From Candidatus Pantoea floridensis (GTDB taxonomy: Bacteria > Pseudomonadota > Gammaproteobacteria > Enterobacterales > Enterobacteriaceae): a stretch of DNA of 64,000 bases. Below are positions 40,630 to 50,600 of the stretch, in pieces (within the stretch, counting starts at the first letter, position 1; each line of letters starts with the position of its first letter). The translations under genes were made by a program, and so were the position numbers. The DNA lies in assembly GCF_900215435.1 (NCBI RefSeq), contig NZ_OCMY01000004.1, positions 22,639 to 86,638 of the forward strand, in the 5' to 3' direction. A model generated the notes under the pieces. It was given only the letters and a program-made list of their open reading frames with translations, searched no databases and was not told the origin of the DNA.

Positions 40630-41301
40630 TCAGGCTAAGTTGGCGGCCTGCGGTACCACCACGTTGTGCTCATATTCCACAAAGCGGCTCTGGATACCAA
40701 CGTGTAACGGCCATGGCTCCTTCGGGTACGGCTCTGAATAACTGTTATGGCTCATCGCACCCAGCGTATTCAGCAATTCCCTGCCAGCAATCGGATGTAC
40801 ATTAATGCTCAACTCTGGCAGGTCAGGACTCTTCGTCTTCACGCGCAGCGTGCCGCCTTCCAGTTCGCTGTCCGTCCAGTCATCCATGGTGAGCCCCATC
40901 ACGTCCACGATGCCCTTTTTGACCATATGAATATAAAGGATGGTGCCGTGTTTTGTATCGATACCCAGATACTTGCCGCGCCCCACATCAAGCACCTGAT
41001 GCTGCTTCTGCGGGCTGAAGCGTTCATCGCTGGTCAGCAAAGCGACCATCTTTTTGAGCTGGCGACGACGACGCGTAATACTGAAACGACGGTAGCCTAA
41101 AGGAAGTAAGATCCCACACCAAACTAACGTAAAGAAAAAGCCCATGCCTGCACCTGGCTCGGTGGGACCTTTACTTGAATAAATAATAATACTCGCAAGG
41201 GCAATGAATCCGAGGCTGGGAAGTACCAAAAAATAATAGAGGGTACGAGTTAAAGCCCAAATATAATCCAGCCAGTTATCATGACGTTGTACGGTTTTCA
41301 T
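40630..41301 (-). CDS. excA: ExcA-like entry-exclusion protein
   Basis: The 223-residue product sits between traY and trbA, exactly as excA does in IncI1 plasmids, and has the same size. Two hydrophobic helices (about residues 20-41 and 53-70) are followed by a cytoplasmic domain with RRRRQLKKMVALL and GIVDVMGLTMDDW segments. ExcA blocks transfer into cells that already carry the plasmid by acting on TraY. It is expected to determine exclusion specificity in this plasmid. Confidence 0.82.
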   Translation of the reverse strand: MKTVQRHDNWLDYIWALTRTLYYFLVLPSLGFIALASIIIYSSKGPTEPGAGMGFFFTLVWCGILLPLGYRRFSITRRRRQLKKMVALLTSDERFSPQKQHQVLDVGRGKYLGIDTKHGTILYIHMVKKGIVDVMGLTMDDWTDSELEGGTLRVKTKSPDLPELSINVHPIAGRELLNTLGAMSHNSYSEPYPKEPWPLHVGIQSRFVEYEHNVVVPQAANLA

Positions 41302-41367
41302 GGCATCCTCCTGCCGCTAATCCTCTGATTAAATTATACCCATACCTGTGCATAATACCAGGTATAA

Positions 41368-43503
41368 TTACTTGATTCCGTCCTCTTTATTTGATCCGCT
41401 ATTCTGCACTTTCTGCAACCCTGGCGCTCTACGCGCACCACCGCCTGCAGCAGCAAACATCCCTTTGACGTCATCGACCAGTCCGCCCATGATGCCGGCC
41501 ATACCTGCACCACCCAGGAAGGTGATCACATAGTCTGCCAGCGTGGCCTGCAGCCCGAATACCCGCGTGACACCAAACGTCGCGATGCGGGCGTATATGC
41601 ACAGCCATCCTACAAGTTTGAACAGGCCAATAATTGAGTCTGCGTTAGCGTTAGCAATAGCCGTACCAAACATCAGATTCAGCAGTGTGCCCCCTGCCAT
41701 CACTGCCACGGAGGCAAAAAAGAATCCCAGCACCATCAGTGACGGGCGCAGCATCATATCGATAAGGAAGATATAGCCGTATGCACTTCTGCTGCCCTTA
41801 TCTTCTTCAGCCCCCAGGTGCGTCGCAGACCACATCGGGCCCGCGGCACAACCCACCATGACGCTGACAATCCAGTTGAATACCCCGACCATCCAGTACA
41901 GAAACGGCACCGCAGGCAGAAACACGGCCAGTGAAAATCCCAAGGCAAACAGGAGTAATAAAACAAAATAAAAAGGCGGCGAGAGTGCCGTAAGGGCGTC
42001 TTTAACTACCGCTCCGGAATTAACAAAAATAAGCCCGCTAATCTTACCCAAAACTGAGTTATCTGCCGCAGAAGCAGTTGCATACGCGAGATTGTAAATA
42101 GTTAACGCACTTTCGGCTCCAAGCAAAGTGTAGTCACCGATGGTCTGCATCTTAATAAGCGGATTAACCTGATGTGAGAAATCCGCGTCAGTGCCAAATT
42201 CTCTGGTAGCAATAAAATTGGTCAATTGCTGCATCGGCGATTTGAATATACCGGTGAATACTGCATCTGGATCTGTTGCATTTGCTGCCGCACCATCATC
42301 CTTAGCTGTTTGCGTCCCCAGCGGCGCGGTGTAAGTGCTGTTCTGTACCTGAGACCGGTACGCTGCAAGCACCTGATGATACAGATCGCCGGTGCCCGTT
42401 TCGCCGTGGAGACTTGCGCCTGACGTTACCGGGGCCGCGTTGGCCACCTCGCTTGTCTTGCTGTTGGCCGTCGCAAAGGTGTTATACCAGGCACCCAGCG
42501 AAATCCAGCCGTAGGTTTTGAGCTGCGAGATCAGCTGGCTCTGCAGCGAATCCTGATAGTTGAGCTGGTTCAGCGCGTTGTTGACCGTGGTTTCATAGGC
42601 CGCGGCCGCATTCTGAATCGTGGTCTCCGGGTCGCTCAGCGTGCCTGTGTCCTGGTCACGCTTGCTTAGGTACGCATCGACATAGGCCTGCGCGGCGGCA
42701 TCGAGCGTGGACTGCATCGTATCCAGGGCGCCCCGCTGCGCCGTGGTCACGCTCGCCGTGTTCACGGCTGAGCCGAAAAGGCTGTCGAGCATCCCCGATG
42801 ACGGTTCGGGGATACGGGCGCTGCCGCACAGCGCGCTGCCGTTGCCGGTGGTGTAGTCGCCGTTGCCGCCCTTCGTTTCCATCAGCGCCGTGCGCGCCTG
42901 CCCGTCCTGATACAGCGAGGACAGCTCGCGGTTGGTGGCGTACTTGCACAGGTTCATTTCAAACACCGCGCGCGCCGCCGATCGCGTGGAGGGCGCAGTG
43001 GGCTGCACGACCAGCGACATCCCGCTGCTTATCATGTCGGCGGCCTTGTCGGTCAGCAGGTTGGCGCTGCCGATGCCCATGGTGGAGGCCGCCCACAGCA
43101 TCACCAGCTGCGACAGCGACCATCCGGACGCGGTGGGGATCAGCGTAATAAAGCCGGCAAAACTCATCACGGGGTGCAGCATCGAGCGTCCGGCGCTGAA
43201 GACCTTACCGTCCTGCCCGCCCTTGAACAGTGTTTTCAGCGTCACGATAAGGAACCACACCAGCGCCACCGTACACAGCACGCCGTTCAGCAGCGCGAAC
43301 AGCGAGCCGATGAGCGTGGCCTGCCCGGGCTGAAATGGCGAAATCACCACGTCGCCGAAAATCATCACCAGCGCCTGCCGGGAAAGGTCTCCGGTTTTAC
43401 TGGCGGCGTCGCTGATGGTCTGATAGTCCACGCCGTCGGCGAGCGCCGGGCAGGACGCGGCGCACAGCAGAGCCGCCGCCTGAATTTTTGTCAGTAGCTT
43501 CAT
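41368..43503 (-). CDS. traY: TraY, polytopic inner-membrane protein (DotA-like)
   Basis: The 711-residue protein starts with a signal sequence (MKLLTKIQAAALLCAASCPA) and has a large periplasmic loop of about 330 residues between hydrophobic clusters near residues 60-150 and 500-680. This topology is typical of DotA and R64 TraY. TraY is needed for transfer and is the target of exclusion by ExcA. Its C terminus is basic (GGGARRAPGLQKVQ). Length is close to R64 TraY (745). Confidence 0.92.
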   Translation of the reverse strand: MKLLTKIQAAALLCAASCPALADGVDYQTISDAASKTGDLSRQALVMIFGDVVISPFQPGQATLIGSLFALLNGVLCTVALVWFLIVTLKTLFKGGQDGKVFSAGRSMLHPVMSFAGFITLIPTASGWSLSQLVMLWAASTMGIGSANLLTDKAADMISSGMSLVVQPTAPSTRSAARAVFEMNLCKYATNRELSSLYQDGQARTALMETKGGNGDYTTGNGSALCGSARIPEPSSGMLDSLFGSAVNTASVTTAQRGALDTMQSTLDAAAQAYVDAYLSKRDQDTGTLSDPETTIQNAAAAYETTVNNALNQLNYQDSLQSQLISQLKTYGWISLGAWYNTFATANSKTSEVANAAPVTSGASLHGETGTGDLYHQVLAAYRSQVQNSTYTAPLGTQTAKDDGAAANATDPDAVFTGIFKSPMQQLTNFIATREFGTDADFSHQVNPLIKMQTIGDYTLLGAESALTIYNLAYATASAADNSVLGKISGLIFVNSGAVVKDALTALSPPFYFVLLLLFALGFSLAVFLPAVPFLYWMVGVFNWIVSVMVGCAAGPMWSATHLGAEEDKGSRSAYGYIFLIDMMLRPSLMVLGFFFASVAVMAGGTLLNLMFGTAIANANADSIIGLFKLVGWLCIYARIATFGVTRVFGLQATLADYVITFLGGAGMAGIMGGLVDDVKGMFAAAGGGARRAPGLQKVQNSGSNKEDGIK

Positions 43504-43575
43504 GGATTACCTGCGGGTCAGGAGCTGACCGGATGGAATAAGTGAAGGCCGCAGTGCGGCGGTGTTAAGGCGTTA

Positions 43576-43869
43576 TCAGCGACCGCACGGCAGCGAGGCC
43601 GCGTCGCGCAGGATGAGGGTGAGATGATGTTTCAGCACACGGACGCCAGCGGAAAACACGCTGAACGCAACGAGCATCGCTATGAAAACCAGCGCCAGCG
43701 CAAAGTCGGCGGCGAAGAGCACAGAACCAATCATCACCATCCACTCCACCGGTGTCATGTTCCCCGACTGTGCGTGGTCGTGGAGGGTAATGATGTGTGG
43801 CCACAATGCATAAATGAAGAATACGACCATGCCCACCCGGGCGATGACGCTCAGTGTTTTGTTCAACAT
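43576..43869 (-). CDS. Small two-helix membrane protein in the transfer operon
   Basis: The 97-residue product has two clear hydrophobic segments, about residues 8-28 and 42-75, with a short loop. It lies between the Hha-like gene and traY on the same strand. The ATG at 43869 follows AGACCCTTATC. I do not recognise a family. It may assist TraY or surface exclusion, but only position suggests this. Confidence 0.6.
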   Translation of the reverse strand: MLNKTLSVIARVGMVVFFIYALWPHIITLHDHAQSGNMTPVEWMVMIGSVLFAADFALALVFIAMLVAFSVFSAGVRVLKHHLTLILRDAASLPCGR

Positions 43870-43944
43870 GATAAGGGTCTCTGAGTGCGCCGGTGTTTAA
43901 CCGGCGGGCGGACGCCGCCCGGAGAAAGGCGGTGTCAGAAGGAT

Positions 43945-44148
43945 TTACTTCACGTACTGCCAGACGTGCATGGGCACGCGATCAAACAGTTTGCCGGCGG
44001 CTAATTCCGCCTTACGGTGGTCATAGGCCTGAGTCATCACAAATGCTTCCTGAGCATCTCCGGTGTAGCTCAGGTGCTCATAAACCTTTTCAAGCGTGTC
44101 CAGGGTCTGGCACCGACGGAACTTCATCAGCCATTCGGTTCGGGTCAT
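43945..44148 (-). CDS. hha: Hha/YmoA-family nucleoid-associated modulator
   Basis: The 67-residue product matches Hha/YmoA proteins along its whole length: EWLMKFRRCQTLDTLEKV, then AYDHRKAELAAGKLFDRVP and MHVWQYVK at the end. Hha proteins bind H-NS and silence horizontally acquired AT-rich genes. Encoded inside the transfer operon, it could lower the fitness cost of the plasmid or tune transfer gene expression. The family assignment is strong; the role is inferred. Confidence 0.92.
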   Translation of the reverse strand: MTRTEWLMKFRRCQTLDTLEKVYEHLSYTGDAQEAFVMTQAYDHRKAELAAGKLFDRVPMHVWQYVK

Positions 44149-44236
44149 TTTTTTCTCATGGGTGGGGTATCAATGCGGAAACGGCATATTGACGCAAAAG
44201 GGATGTGCGCATCACCGCGAATAGGCTGAATTTAAA

Positions 44237-44653
44237 TTACTTTTTGTGCTGGAGAAGGCGATATTCAGTCACAAATTTCGCCACCGCCGCCGGCTCAAAC
44301 AGCAGCTGCCCGCCCTCTCTTGCGGCCACGGGCAGCGCCACGCCGCGCAGGCGCTTTCCGCGATTCGCCGCCTGCCACAGCACTAGCGGCGGAATATCCG
44401 CCTCCCGGGCAACGGCATTGAGCGTCATCAGCGGGGCGCCGGATGCCGCAGGTCCCGCTTCCGGTTCCCGCGCGTGCCACTTCTCTGCAAACGCCGTGGC
44501 CTCTGCCTGATCGAACATCAGCGCCGCTCCGCGCACCTGTCGGCGGGCGGGCAGCGTCATGCCGTCCAGCACCCCGTTCGTCCGCGCGGCGTGAAGCAAT
44601 TTACCCGGCCTGACGTTCAGCAGGCCGGCAAACACATCCAGCCGGATATACAT
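44237..44653 (-). CDS. Protein with two tandem winged-helix-like repeats
   Basis: From ATG 44653 the product has 138 residues. Two halves look alike: VFAGLLNVRPGKLLHAARTN at about residues 6-25, and AVAREADIPPLVLWQAANRG in the second half. Each is followed by an RGxALxxxxR-type segment and a closing FDQAEATAFAEKW or FEPAAVAKFVTEY helix. The layout suggests a duplicated MerR/winged-helix DNA-binding unit. It lies in the transfer operon and may be a regulator. Confidence 0.55.
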   Translation of the reverse strand: MYIRLDVFAGLLNVRPGKLLHAARTNGVLDGMTLPARRQVRGAALMFDQAEATAFAEKWHAREPEAGPAASGAPLMTLNAVAREADIPPLVLWQAANRGKRLRGVALPVAAREGGQLLFEPAAVAKFVTEYRLLQHKK

Positions 44654-44673
44654 TTCAGTTCCTCCCGGTACGT

Positions 44674-45087
44674 TCAGAGTTGCAGCAGTTGGCGAGTGCT
44701 CCAGACCACTGCCGTTACGGTCAGCGCCAGTCCGGCAGGCAGCAGGAACAGGAGCACCAGAACACGCCACACCTGCGAGTGTGCAAAGGTAAGTGCACGC
44801 TGATCCGACAGAGCGTCCTCACACACCGGCAGGAGCAGCTCGACGGCGTACTCCAGCGGGGTCAGAACCTGCTCTGACGCGCCAGCCACCCGCAGGCTGT
44901 GACGGGCTTTACGCAGCTGACTCAGGGCATCAAGGCAGTGCTGTCCGGCCATAAAGTCACGCGCCCGGCTGGCCTGCCGCGCGCTGTGCAGCAGGTGTAA
45001 AATGGTATCACCCCGTTCACCCAGCTCTGCATCGTCCAGCAGTGTGATCAGGCGGATCATGATTTCTTCACGTTTGTTATTTCGCAT
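44674..45087 (-). CDS. Tail-anchored helical protein of the transfer operon
   Basis: The 137-residue product is helical (LLHSARQASRARDFMAGQHC, then ALSQLRKARHSLRV) with one C-terminal membrane helix (VLVLLFLLPAGLALTVTAVV). ATG 45087 follows GAGGATAAGG. It lies 12 bp after the traX stop. No family was recognised. Confidence 0.6.
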   Translation of the reverse strand: MRNNKREEIMIRLITLLDDAELGERGDTILHLLHSARQASRARDFMAGQHCLDALSQLRKARHSLRVAGASEQVLTPLEYAVELLLPVCEDALSDQRALTFAHSQVWRVLVLLFLLPAGLALTVTAVVWSTRQLLQL

Positions 45088-45099
45088 ATGCCCTTATCC

Positions 45100-45672
45100 T
45101 CACAATAGCCCGCCGCTCAGCACCTGACGGCACCAGCGCGTCTCCTGCAGGTACGCCTGAAAACTCCCCGCCTCTGACGCCGACACCCGCTTCTCTGTCA
45201 GCTGCCACAGGCGATAGCTCGCCTTCAGCGCCTGCACAAAGCCGGTAGCGGCGAGCAGCAGCAGGACCAGCACCACGCAGCCCACGCGCAGCCAGCCGGT
45301 ACCGCTCACGCTGCTGCCGGCGGCCGTCAGCATCAGCAGAAAACCGGCGGCGGGCAGGCCGGTGAGCCACATCAGTCCCCACCAGATCCAGCGGCTGACG
45401 CGAAAGTTACGCGCCAGCCGCGCAGGCGCCATGCCACTGTCCGCCACCGCCTGCGACCAGTCCGCAGGGCGGTAGTCACCGGCGCCGCGCCCGGCCGTGA
45501 CGTCGCGGATGCGCTGCCACAGGCGCGAGACGTTGCGCCCTGCGTGACGGGTCACACTGGAGATCTCCCACGCCGGCAGGACAACGTTTAGCGCTATCCA
45601 GCCCACGCGCTTCGGCGTGATGCGGGCCTTTTTTGTGCTGCCTTGCGGAGCGGCTGAATCAGACTTTTTCAC
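45100..45672 (-). CDS. traX: TraX-like inner-membrane transfer protein
   Basis: The 190-residue product matches the IncI1 TraX position upstream of traY and its size (about 200). Two hydrophobic segments near residues 94-115 and 125-148 follow a basic N-terminal cytosolic part (STKKARITPKRVGW). The start overlaps the previous stop as ATGA. TraX is required for R64 transfer, but its biochemical role is unknown. Confidence 0.75.
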   Translation of the reverse strand: MKKSDSAAPQGSTKKARITPKRVGWIALNVVLPAWEISSVTRHAGRNVSRLWQRIRDVTAGRGAGDYRPADWSQAVADSGMAPARLARNFRVSRWIWWGLMWLTGLPAAGFLLMLTAAGSSVSGTGWLRVGCVVLVLLLLAATGFVQALKASYRLWQLTEKRVSASEAGSFQAYLQETRWCRQVLSGGLL

Positions 45673-46430
45673 AGGGGATCTCCTTCTGCGGTCAGGGCGG
45701 GCTCAGCGAGTGAAAACGCCACGTGGTGAAGCGCTGCCATCGCCTGCAGCGCATTAAAGAGGAAGCCGTACACCGACGTCAGCTCCTCACTTTCCATGCA
45801 GCGGATGTCAGGCGTCAGGAAAATGACCTGTCCCGGACGCTGGCGCAGCGCGCTGAGGCTGAACCCCGGCGCGCCCGTGAACGTCTCCGCCACGTGCGGG
45901 TGATGGAAGATGGCCATGCGGTGACTGATGGCGAGAACAGACTCACCGGCCCCTTCACGTGTCAGCAGCGCCCGCGCCGCCTGCAGCGACGGGTGATGCG
46001 GATACTGACGACTCCAGCGGGCAATGGCGGTCCACAGGTCATCGGCCCACAGCTGACCGGCCAGCGCGCCGAGCCCGGATGACCGCCCGATGAAGTGGCC
46101 CGTATCGTCGGCGAACGCCAGTACGCACGTCATGAGGTTGCGCGTCAGGTCGCTGTGCGCATCTGCCGGAAAGAGCGCGGCGGCAAGTGCCTCGCAGCCG
46201 TCCGTCGCGCGGACGTGGCGCAGCGCGCCCAGCACGTCCCAGACGTCCCCCTCCTGCGTCTGTCCCGGGGCCAGGCGCCACGCCTGCCACAGCGTTTTCC
46301 AGCGGGGCGCCTGCCAGAAGCCCTCCCACAGCGCACCGCAGGGGTCCAGCACCAGAATCGGGCCGGCGGCCGCGTCCAGCAGGGAAGAAAGCGCGCCGGC
46401 GGCCGGCGCGAAGGTACCGCTTGTCGTCAT
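45669..46430 (-). CDS. VirD4/TraG-like protein lacking the nucleotide-binding motif
   Basis: The 253-residue product resembles the middle of VirD4-type coupling proteins: ILVLDPCGALWEGFW corresponds to the DPKGE region, SVLAISHRMAIFHHPHVAET to a conserved helix-turn, and VIFLTPDIRCMESEELTSVYGF to the later strand. It has no Walker A motif and no membrane segment. It is probably a degenerate or adapted non-ATPase paralogue, found between traW and traX. It may scaffold TrbC. Assignment is by pattern only. Confidence 0.5.
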   Translation of the reverse strand: MTTSGTFAPAAGALSSLLDAAAGPILVLDPCGALWEGFWQAPRWKTLWQAWRLAPGQTQEGDVWDVLGALRHVRATDGCEALAAALFPADAHSDLTRNLMTCVLAFADDTGHFIGRSSGLGALAGQLWADDLWTAIARWSRQYPHHPSLQAARALLTREGAGESVLAISHRMAIFHHPHVAETFTGAPGFSLSALRQRPGQVIFLTPDIRCMESEELTSVYGFLFNALQAMAALHHVAFSLAEPALTAEGDPL

Positions 46431-46448
46431 GGAATGCTCCGTAAGGGA

Positions 46449-47672
46449 TTACTTTGCGCTCACGCCGGCGCTCATCTGCGAGGACAGTGCCTGCAGCTGC
46501 GGGGCGTATTCATTTTTTGCCGCCAGCGCCAGCTGCTGGCCGCTGATGATGTTGGCCTGACGCAGCTCGTTTTTGATGCCGAGCGCCAGCCAGTTGGCCA
46601 GACTCTGCTGGCGCGCCATTTCACGTGCCAGGTTGTCGCCGTCCATGCCCTGCAGGTCGGTGACCCACGCGGTGTTGGCGTAGCGCCGCCCGACCTCGAA
46701 CGCCTCAAACTCGCGCTCGCTCATGGTGCCGGTCTGCTTTGCCTGCGCCGACGCGGTCTGCTGGAAGTAGCTTTCCGCCGACGGTGCCTGCCGCGCCTCG
46801 GTGAGCGCCGCCTGCGTGGCGTCCTGCGGCTGGCTCGCCGCGACCATGTCCAGCTGCGGCTGCATCGCCGCGCTCTGCATGGCCTTGTACTGCGTGAGCA
46901 GGCCCTGATACTCCTGCCCGGTGGCGGTCTGGATTTCACCCTTGCCCGGCGTGCGCCCGGCGTCGAGCTTCGCCGAATTTTTCACGTAAGCCATCGCCGC
47001 ATCAGTCTGCGCCTGGGTAAAGGTGAGCTCGGGGTCTTTACCCGCCGGGCCCGCCCCGTCGTAAAGCGAACGCGCTTCGGTGTCGCCGCCCGGAAGCTGA
47101 GAGACGGACGGGCACAGTCCGGTGCCGCCGTAGAGTTCCGCCTCCTCCGCCGTGCAGTAGGCCGCGTGAATCAGCGCGCTGCGGTAGCCACCCTGTCGGG
47201 GTGAGACCGGGAGGCTGGCCAGCGTTTCACGCACGGCCGCGCTCGATACGCCGCTACCGCCGGCAAGCTTCGACGCCGATGCCCGGGTCGCCTGACTCAC
47301 CTGTGAGGCCGTACCGGAGGCCGACTCGCTGCAGATGCTGTCCGGCACGGTGTAGGCCGCGCGCGCCTTCTCCAGCCGGTCCGCCTGACGGTTGAAGTTA
47401 TCCGCTTCACGCTGGGTGCGCGCCGCTTCGGTGATGGCCGTGGTGGTTTTGTCCGAGGACTGCACCACCGCCGTGCCGGTTTCCTGCTCGGCCGCCAGAA
47501 TTTCAGCCAGCGTGGCCTGCATGGTCTGCAGCGCGGGCATCACCTGCGTCTGAATGGGAACGCTGCTCATTTCCTCGGTCGGATAGGCCAGGGCACCGGG
47601 GGAAAGCGCCGCCAGCACGCAGGCGGCAAGCAGCCGGCGCCCCGCGGGACGCCACTGTGTGGATGGTTGCAT
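46449..47672 (-). CDS. traW: TraW-like periplasmic transfer protein
   Basis: The 407-residue product has a signal peptide (about residues 1-29, ending GALA) and a soluble helical body rich in Ala, Gln and Ser. It has coiled-coil-like stretches (READNFNRQADRLEKARAAY). R64 TraW is of the same length (about 400) and lies downstream of traU, as here. TraW is needed for transfer and is related to IcmX. It probably acts in the periplasm. Confidence 0.82.
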   Translation of the reverse strand: MQPSTQWRPAGRRLLAACVLAALSPGALAYPTEEMSSVPIQTQVMPALQTMQATLAEILAAEQETGTAVVQSSDKTTTAITEAARTQREADNFNRQADRLEKARAAYTVPDSICSESASGTASQVSQATRASASKLAGGSGVSSAAVRETLASLPVSPRQGGYRSALIHAAYCTAEEAELYGGTGLCPSVSQLPGGDTEARSLYDGAGPAGKDPELTFTQAQTDAAMAYVKNSAKLDAGRTPGKGEIQTATGQEYQGLLTQYKAMQSAAMQPQLDMVAASQPQDATQAALTEARQAPSAESYFQQTASAQAKQTGTMSEREFEAFEVGRRYANTAWVTDLQGMDGDNLAREMARQQSLANWLALGIKNELRQANIISGQQLALAAKNEYAPQLQALSSQMSAGVSAK

Positions 47673-47690
47673 ATCAGCACTCCTGAAGGG

Positions 47691-50600
47691 TCAGAGGTCG
47701 TAGCCCTGTTTATCGATAAGCTCGGTGGCAAGCTGGCGGATGACGCTGTCGCCGCGCTCCTCACCGGCGTTGCGCCGGCGGTGCTCGATGACTTTTTCGG
47801 CAGAGCCGTTCGGGAAGAAGCGGCCGAGAATGCGGCGGGTGGTCGCGGCGCCGACGTCTTTTTCCAGCGTGCGGCGCAGCGACATGTCCACCGGCGTGGT
47901 GCTGTGGCCCCACAGCTCCTCCGGTCCCACCGTGTTCTTCATGATGTGGGCGATGGTGCTGCCCCCTTTGATACGGAAAATGCCGAGGAACGGCACGCCG
48001 CTGCCGTCCGCCGACGGCCCGCTGCCCATGCGCTCAAAGCGGTCCAGCGTGACGTCCGGCACCTTAAATCGCTCTTTAAGAAGCCGGCGGTCTTCCGGAT
48101 CCACGCCCACCATATAGACGGAGTTAGCCGACTGGCGCAGCGCCTCGGGCATGTCGCGGAAATACTGCGAAGCCAGCACGGTACGCACGCCGAACTTACG
48201 CTGCTCGCGGTCAGCGGTCTCCAGCATCGGGAAGATAAAGGGGACGCCCTTCGCGTTGTGCAGCTCGTCGTACTGTTTGGTTTTGACCTCTTCGTCCAGC
48301 TGCTGCACGCGGGCGCGATGCAGGGCGTGCCAGCGTTCGTGCAGCGCGGGAAAGAGCTCATCCTGATACTGCGGCAGCACGAAGTCACCGCCCGCGATGT
48401 GCCCGGCGAACAGGTACATCATCCCGGTCTGCAGGTAGCCCGCCTTTGACTTGTCCCCGGCCACGTACTGAATGTCGACCGTAATCACGCGCGCCTTCGG
48501 GCTGATCATGAAGCGCGTGCGCCCGGCAAACATGCGGTACTGGCCGCAGGCGTCGCTCAGGCAGCGGGCGATATATCCAATCAGGGCCTCACTGCTGCCG
48601 TCGCGCTGGATGGTGCCGTACATGCTCCTGTAATCCTCGCTGAGCAGGCGCGGCGACATGTCGGCAAGCTCCGGCACGGCCTGAAACTGCGCCAGCTGCG
48701 CGGCGTCGGTTTTGCCGGCGTCCTGCAGCAGGTCGCACACCTCATACCAGGTGGCGTTGTCGCGGTATCCCGGATGCTTCTCCCAGATGCCGGCGTCATC
48801 CAGCGCGGCGTCGACCGGCGGCACCAGCCCGGGCTCATAGCGGCGCGGATCCTCGCGTGCAGCCTTAAACGAATCGCTGACAAGCCGGCGCAGAATCGCG
48901 GGGGTGTCGCGCCCGTTAGGCGGTTCGCCGGTCCCGGGGTCGATACACAGGGCTGCCAGCGCATTTTCCATAAATTCCGCTTCGTAGCTGAGCGGTGCCC
49001 GCATCCCCAGCTGGATATCGAACAGGTTGCGGCAGTATTTAACGTCGTTGCGCAGGATGATGCTCAGCACCTCGTCCTGACGCTCGGGCGGCAGGCCCGC
49101 CCGCAGTATCGATGTCATGCCCGTTGCGCTGAAGCCTTTCTCAATCCCCGCAAAGAAGGGCAGCTGCCGCTGGGCGGACATGGCCAGAATGATGGGCTGA
49201 CGGTTGATAAACACCGATTTACCGCCCCCGGATTCGCCGGCGACGATGGACGTTTTCTTGGTCTGGTTGGAGGCCGCCAGCGCCACCGGCATCAGCTTGC
49301 CGTCCGGCCCCACAAACAGAGCATCGCCCTCTTCGTTCCACGCCGTCGTGGGCCGCGAGAGCGGCAGCAGGTTCAGCGCCTCCGACAACGGCGGATACAT
49401 CAGGCACGGCCCGCTTGCCGCCGATGACCCGGTGAGCGTGGCCACCCACGCCTTCACCGGGTCGCCGAAGGTCTGGGTGACGCCGCAGATGCCCCATGAG
49501 GTCAGCGCCTGCTGCAGCAGCGTCAGGTTGCGCGTCACCGTCGCGGGCGAGTCTCCCCAGGTGGCCGCGGTGATGGTCATCACGCACACCGGCTCGTGCA
49601 TCTCGCGCGCGGCCAGCATCGAAATCGACTGAAAGATGGGTCTCAGACCGGGCACCCACTCGCTGAAGCTCAGCACGCCGTGCTTTCCGCTGAGGCGGCG
49701 CATGCCGCCGGGCATCAGGTCCTGACGGATGCGGAACGGCACGCTGCGGGGAATAAGCTCGCGCAGCTTCGCAAAGCTCTGCGGGTTCTGCGGGCCGAGG
49801 TTCACGGCGATCGTGCCGTGCCATACGCCGCTGATTTTCAGCAGGTTGTTTTGGATTTCCTGGACGTTCGTCCCCATCACCTGAAAGTTCAGCCAGGGCG
49901 CCAGAAACGGCGTGGTGTCGTCGCCCTGCCGCACGCCACGGGCCACGATGCGATCGTCCGGCAGCAGCGGCTGCCAGTGCTCGCCGGTGCCCGGGTCGAC
50001 CTGCCTGCGCAGCACGCGGCCCGCCTCGTGGACGTCAATGCGGCGCATCAGCACGCCCTTGCCGCTGTCGCCGAGCGCGCGCTCCACCTGAGAAAGAAAG
50101 GCGTCATGGCGAATTTTCAGGCCGGGCAGCTCGGTCAGCAGCGGGTTCTGGCCAAACACGGCCGTCGGGCTGCCCTTGACCAGCTCGCTGATACGCGCGT
50201 TTTCATCACGCAGTTCGTGCCCGGCGAGCACCCCGCGGCCGGTGTAGCACACAAGCCAGGTGCGCTCGGCGTTCACCCACGGCGACAGCTTCGTTACCTG
50301 CTCGTCCAGCAGATAATCCAGCTTCAGGCCGGTGCGCTTCAGCGACTGATACTGCGGTTTGAGCAGCCGTCTGATTTCAGCCTCTCCCCCGTCCGGATCG
50401 CATTCGTGCACGGTACTGAGTTTGTGACCGGCAAAGCGGTAATGCGCGGTCAGCGACTCGGTCATGCGGTCAAGCCGGCCCTGCCAGGCGTCGTCGTACG
50501 TGGCCGGCAGATCTTCGTCAGGCTCGCGGTAGCTGCCGGCCACTTCATACACCGTCACAAAGTCGCCGTTCTGAGTGACACCGATATAGGGGGCCTTCAG

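Noticed and set aside
46095..47204. 369-codon rightward open frame opposite traW
   Set aside because: Antisense to traW and the VirD4-like gene, which have convincing domains and operon structure. The product has no recognisable pattern.
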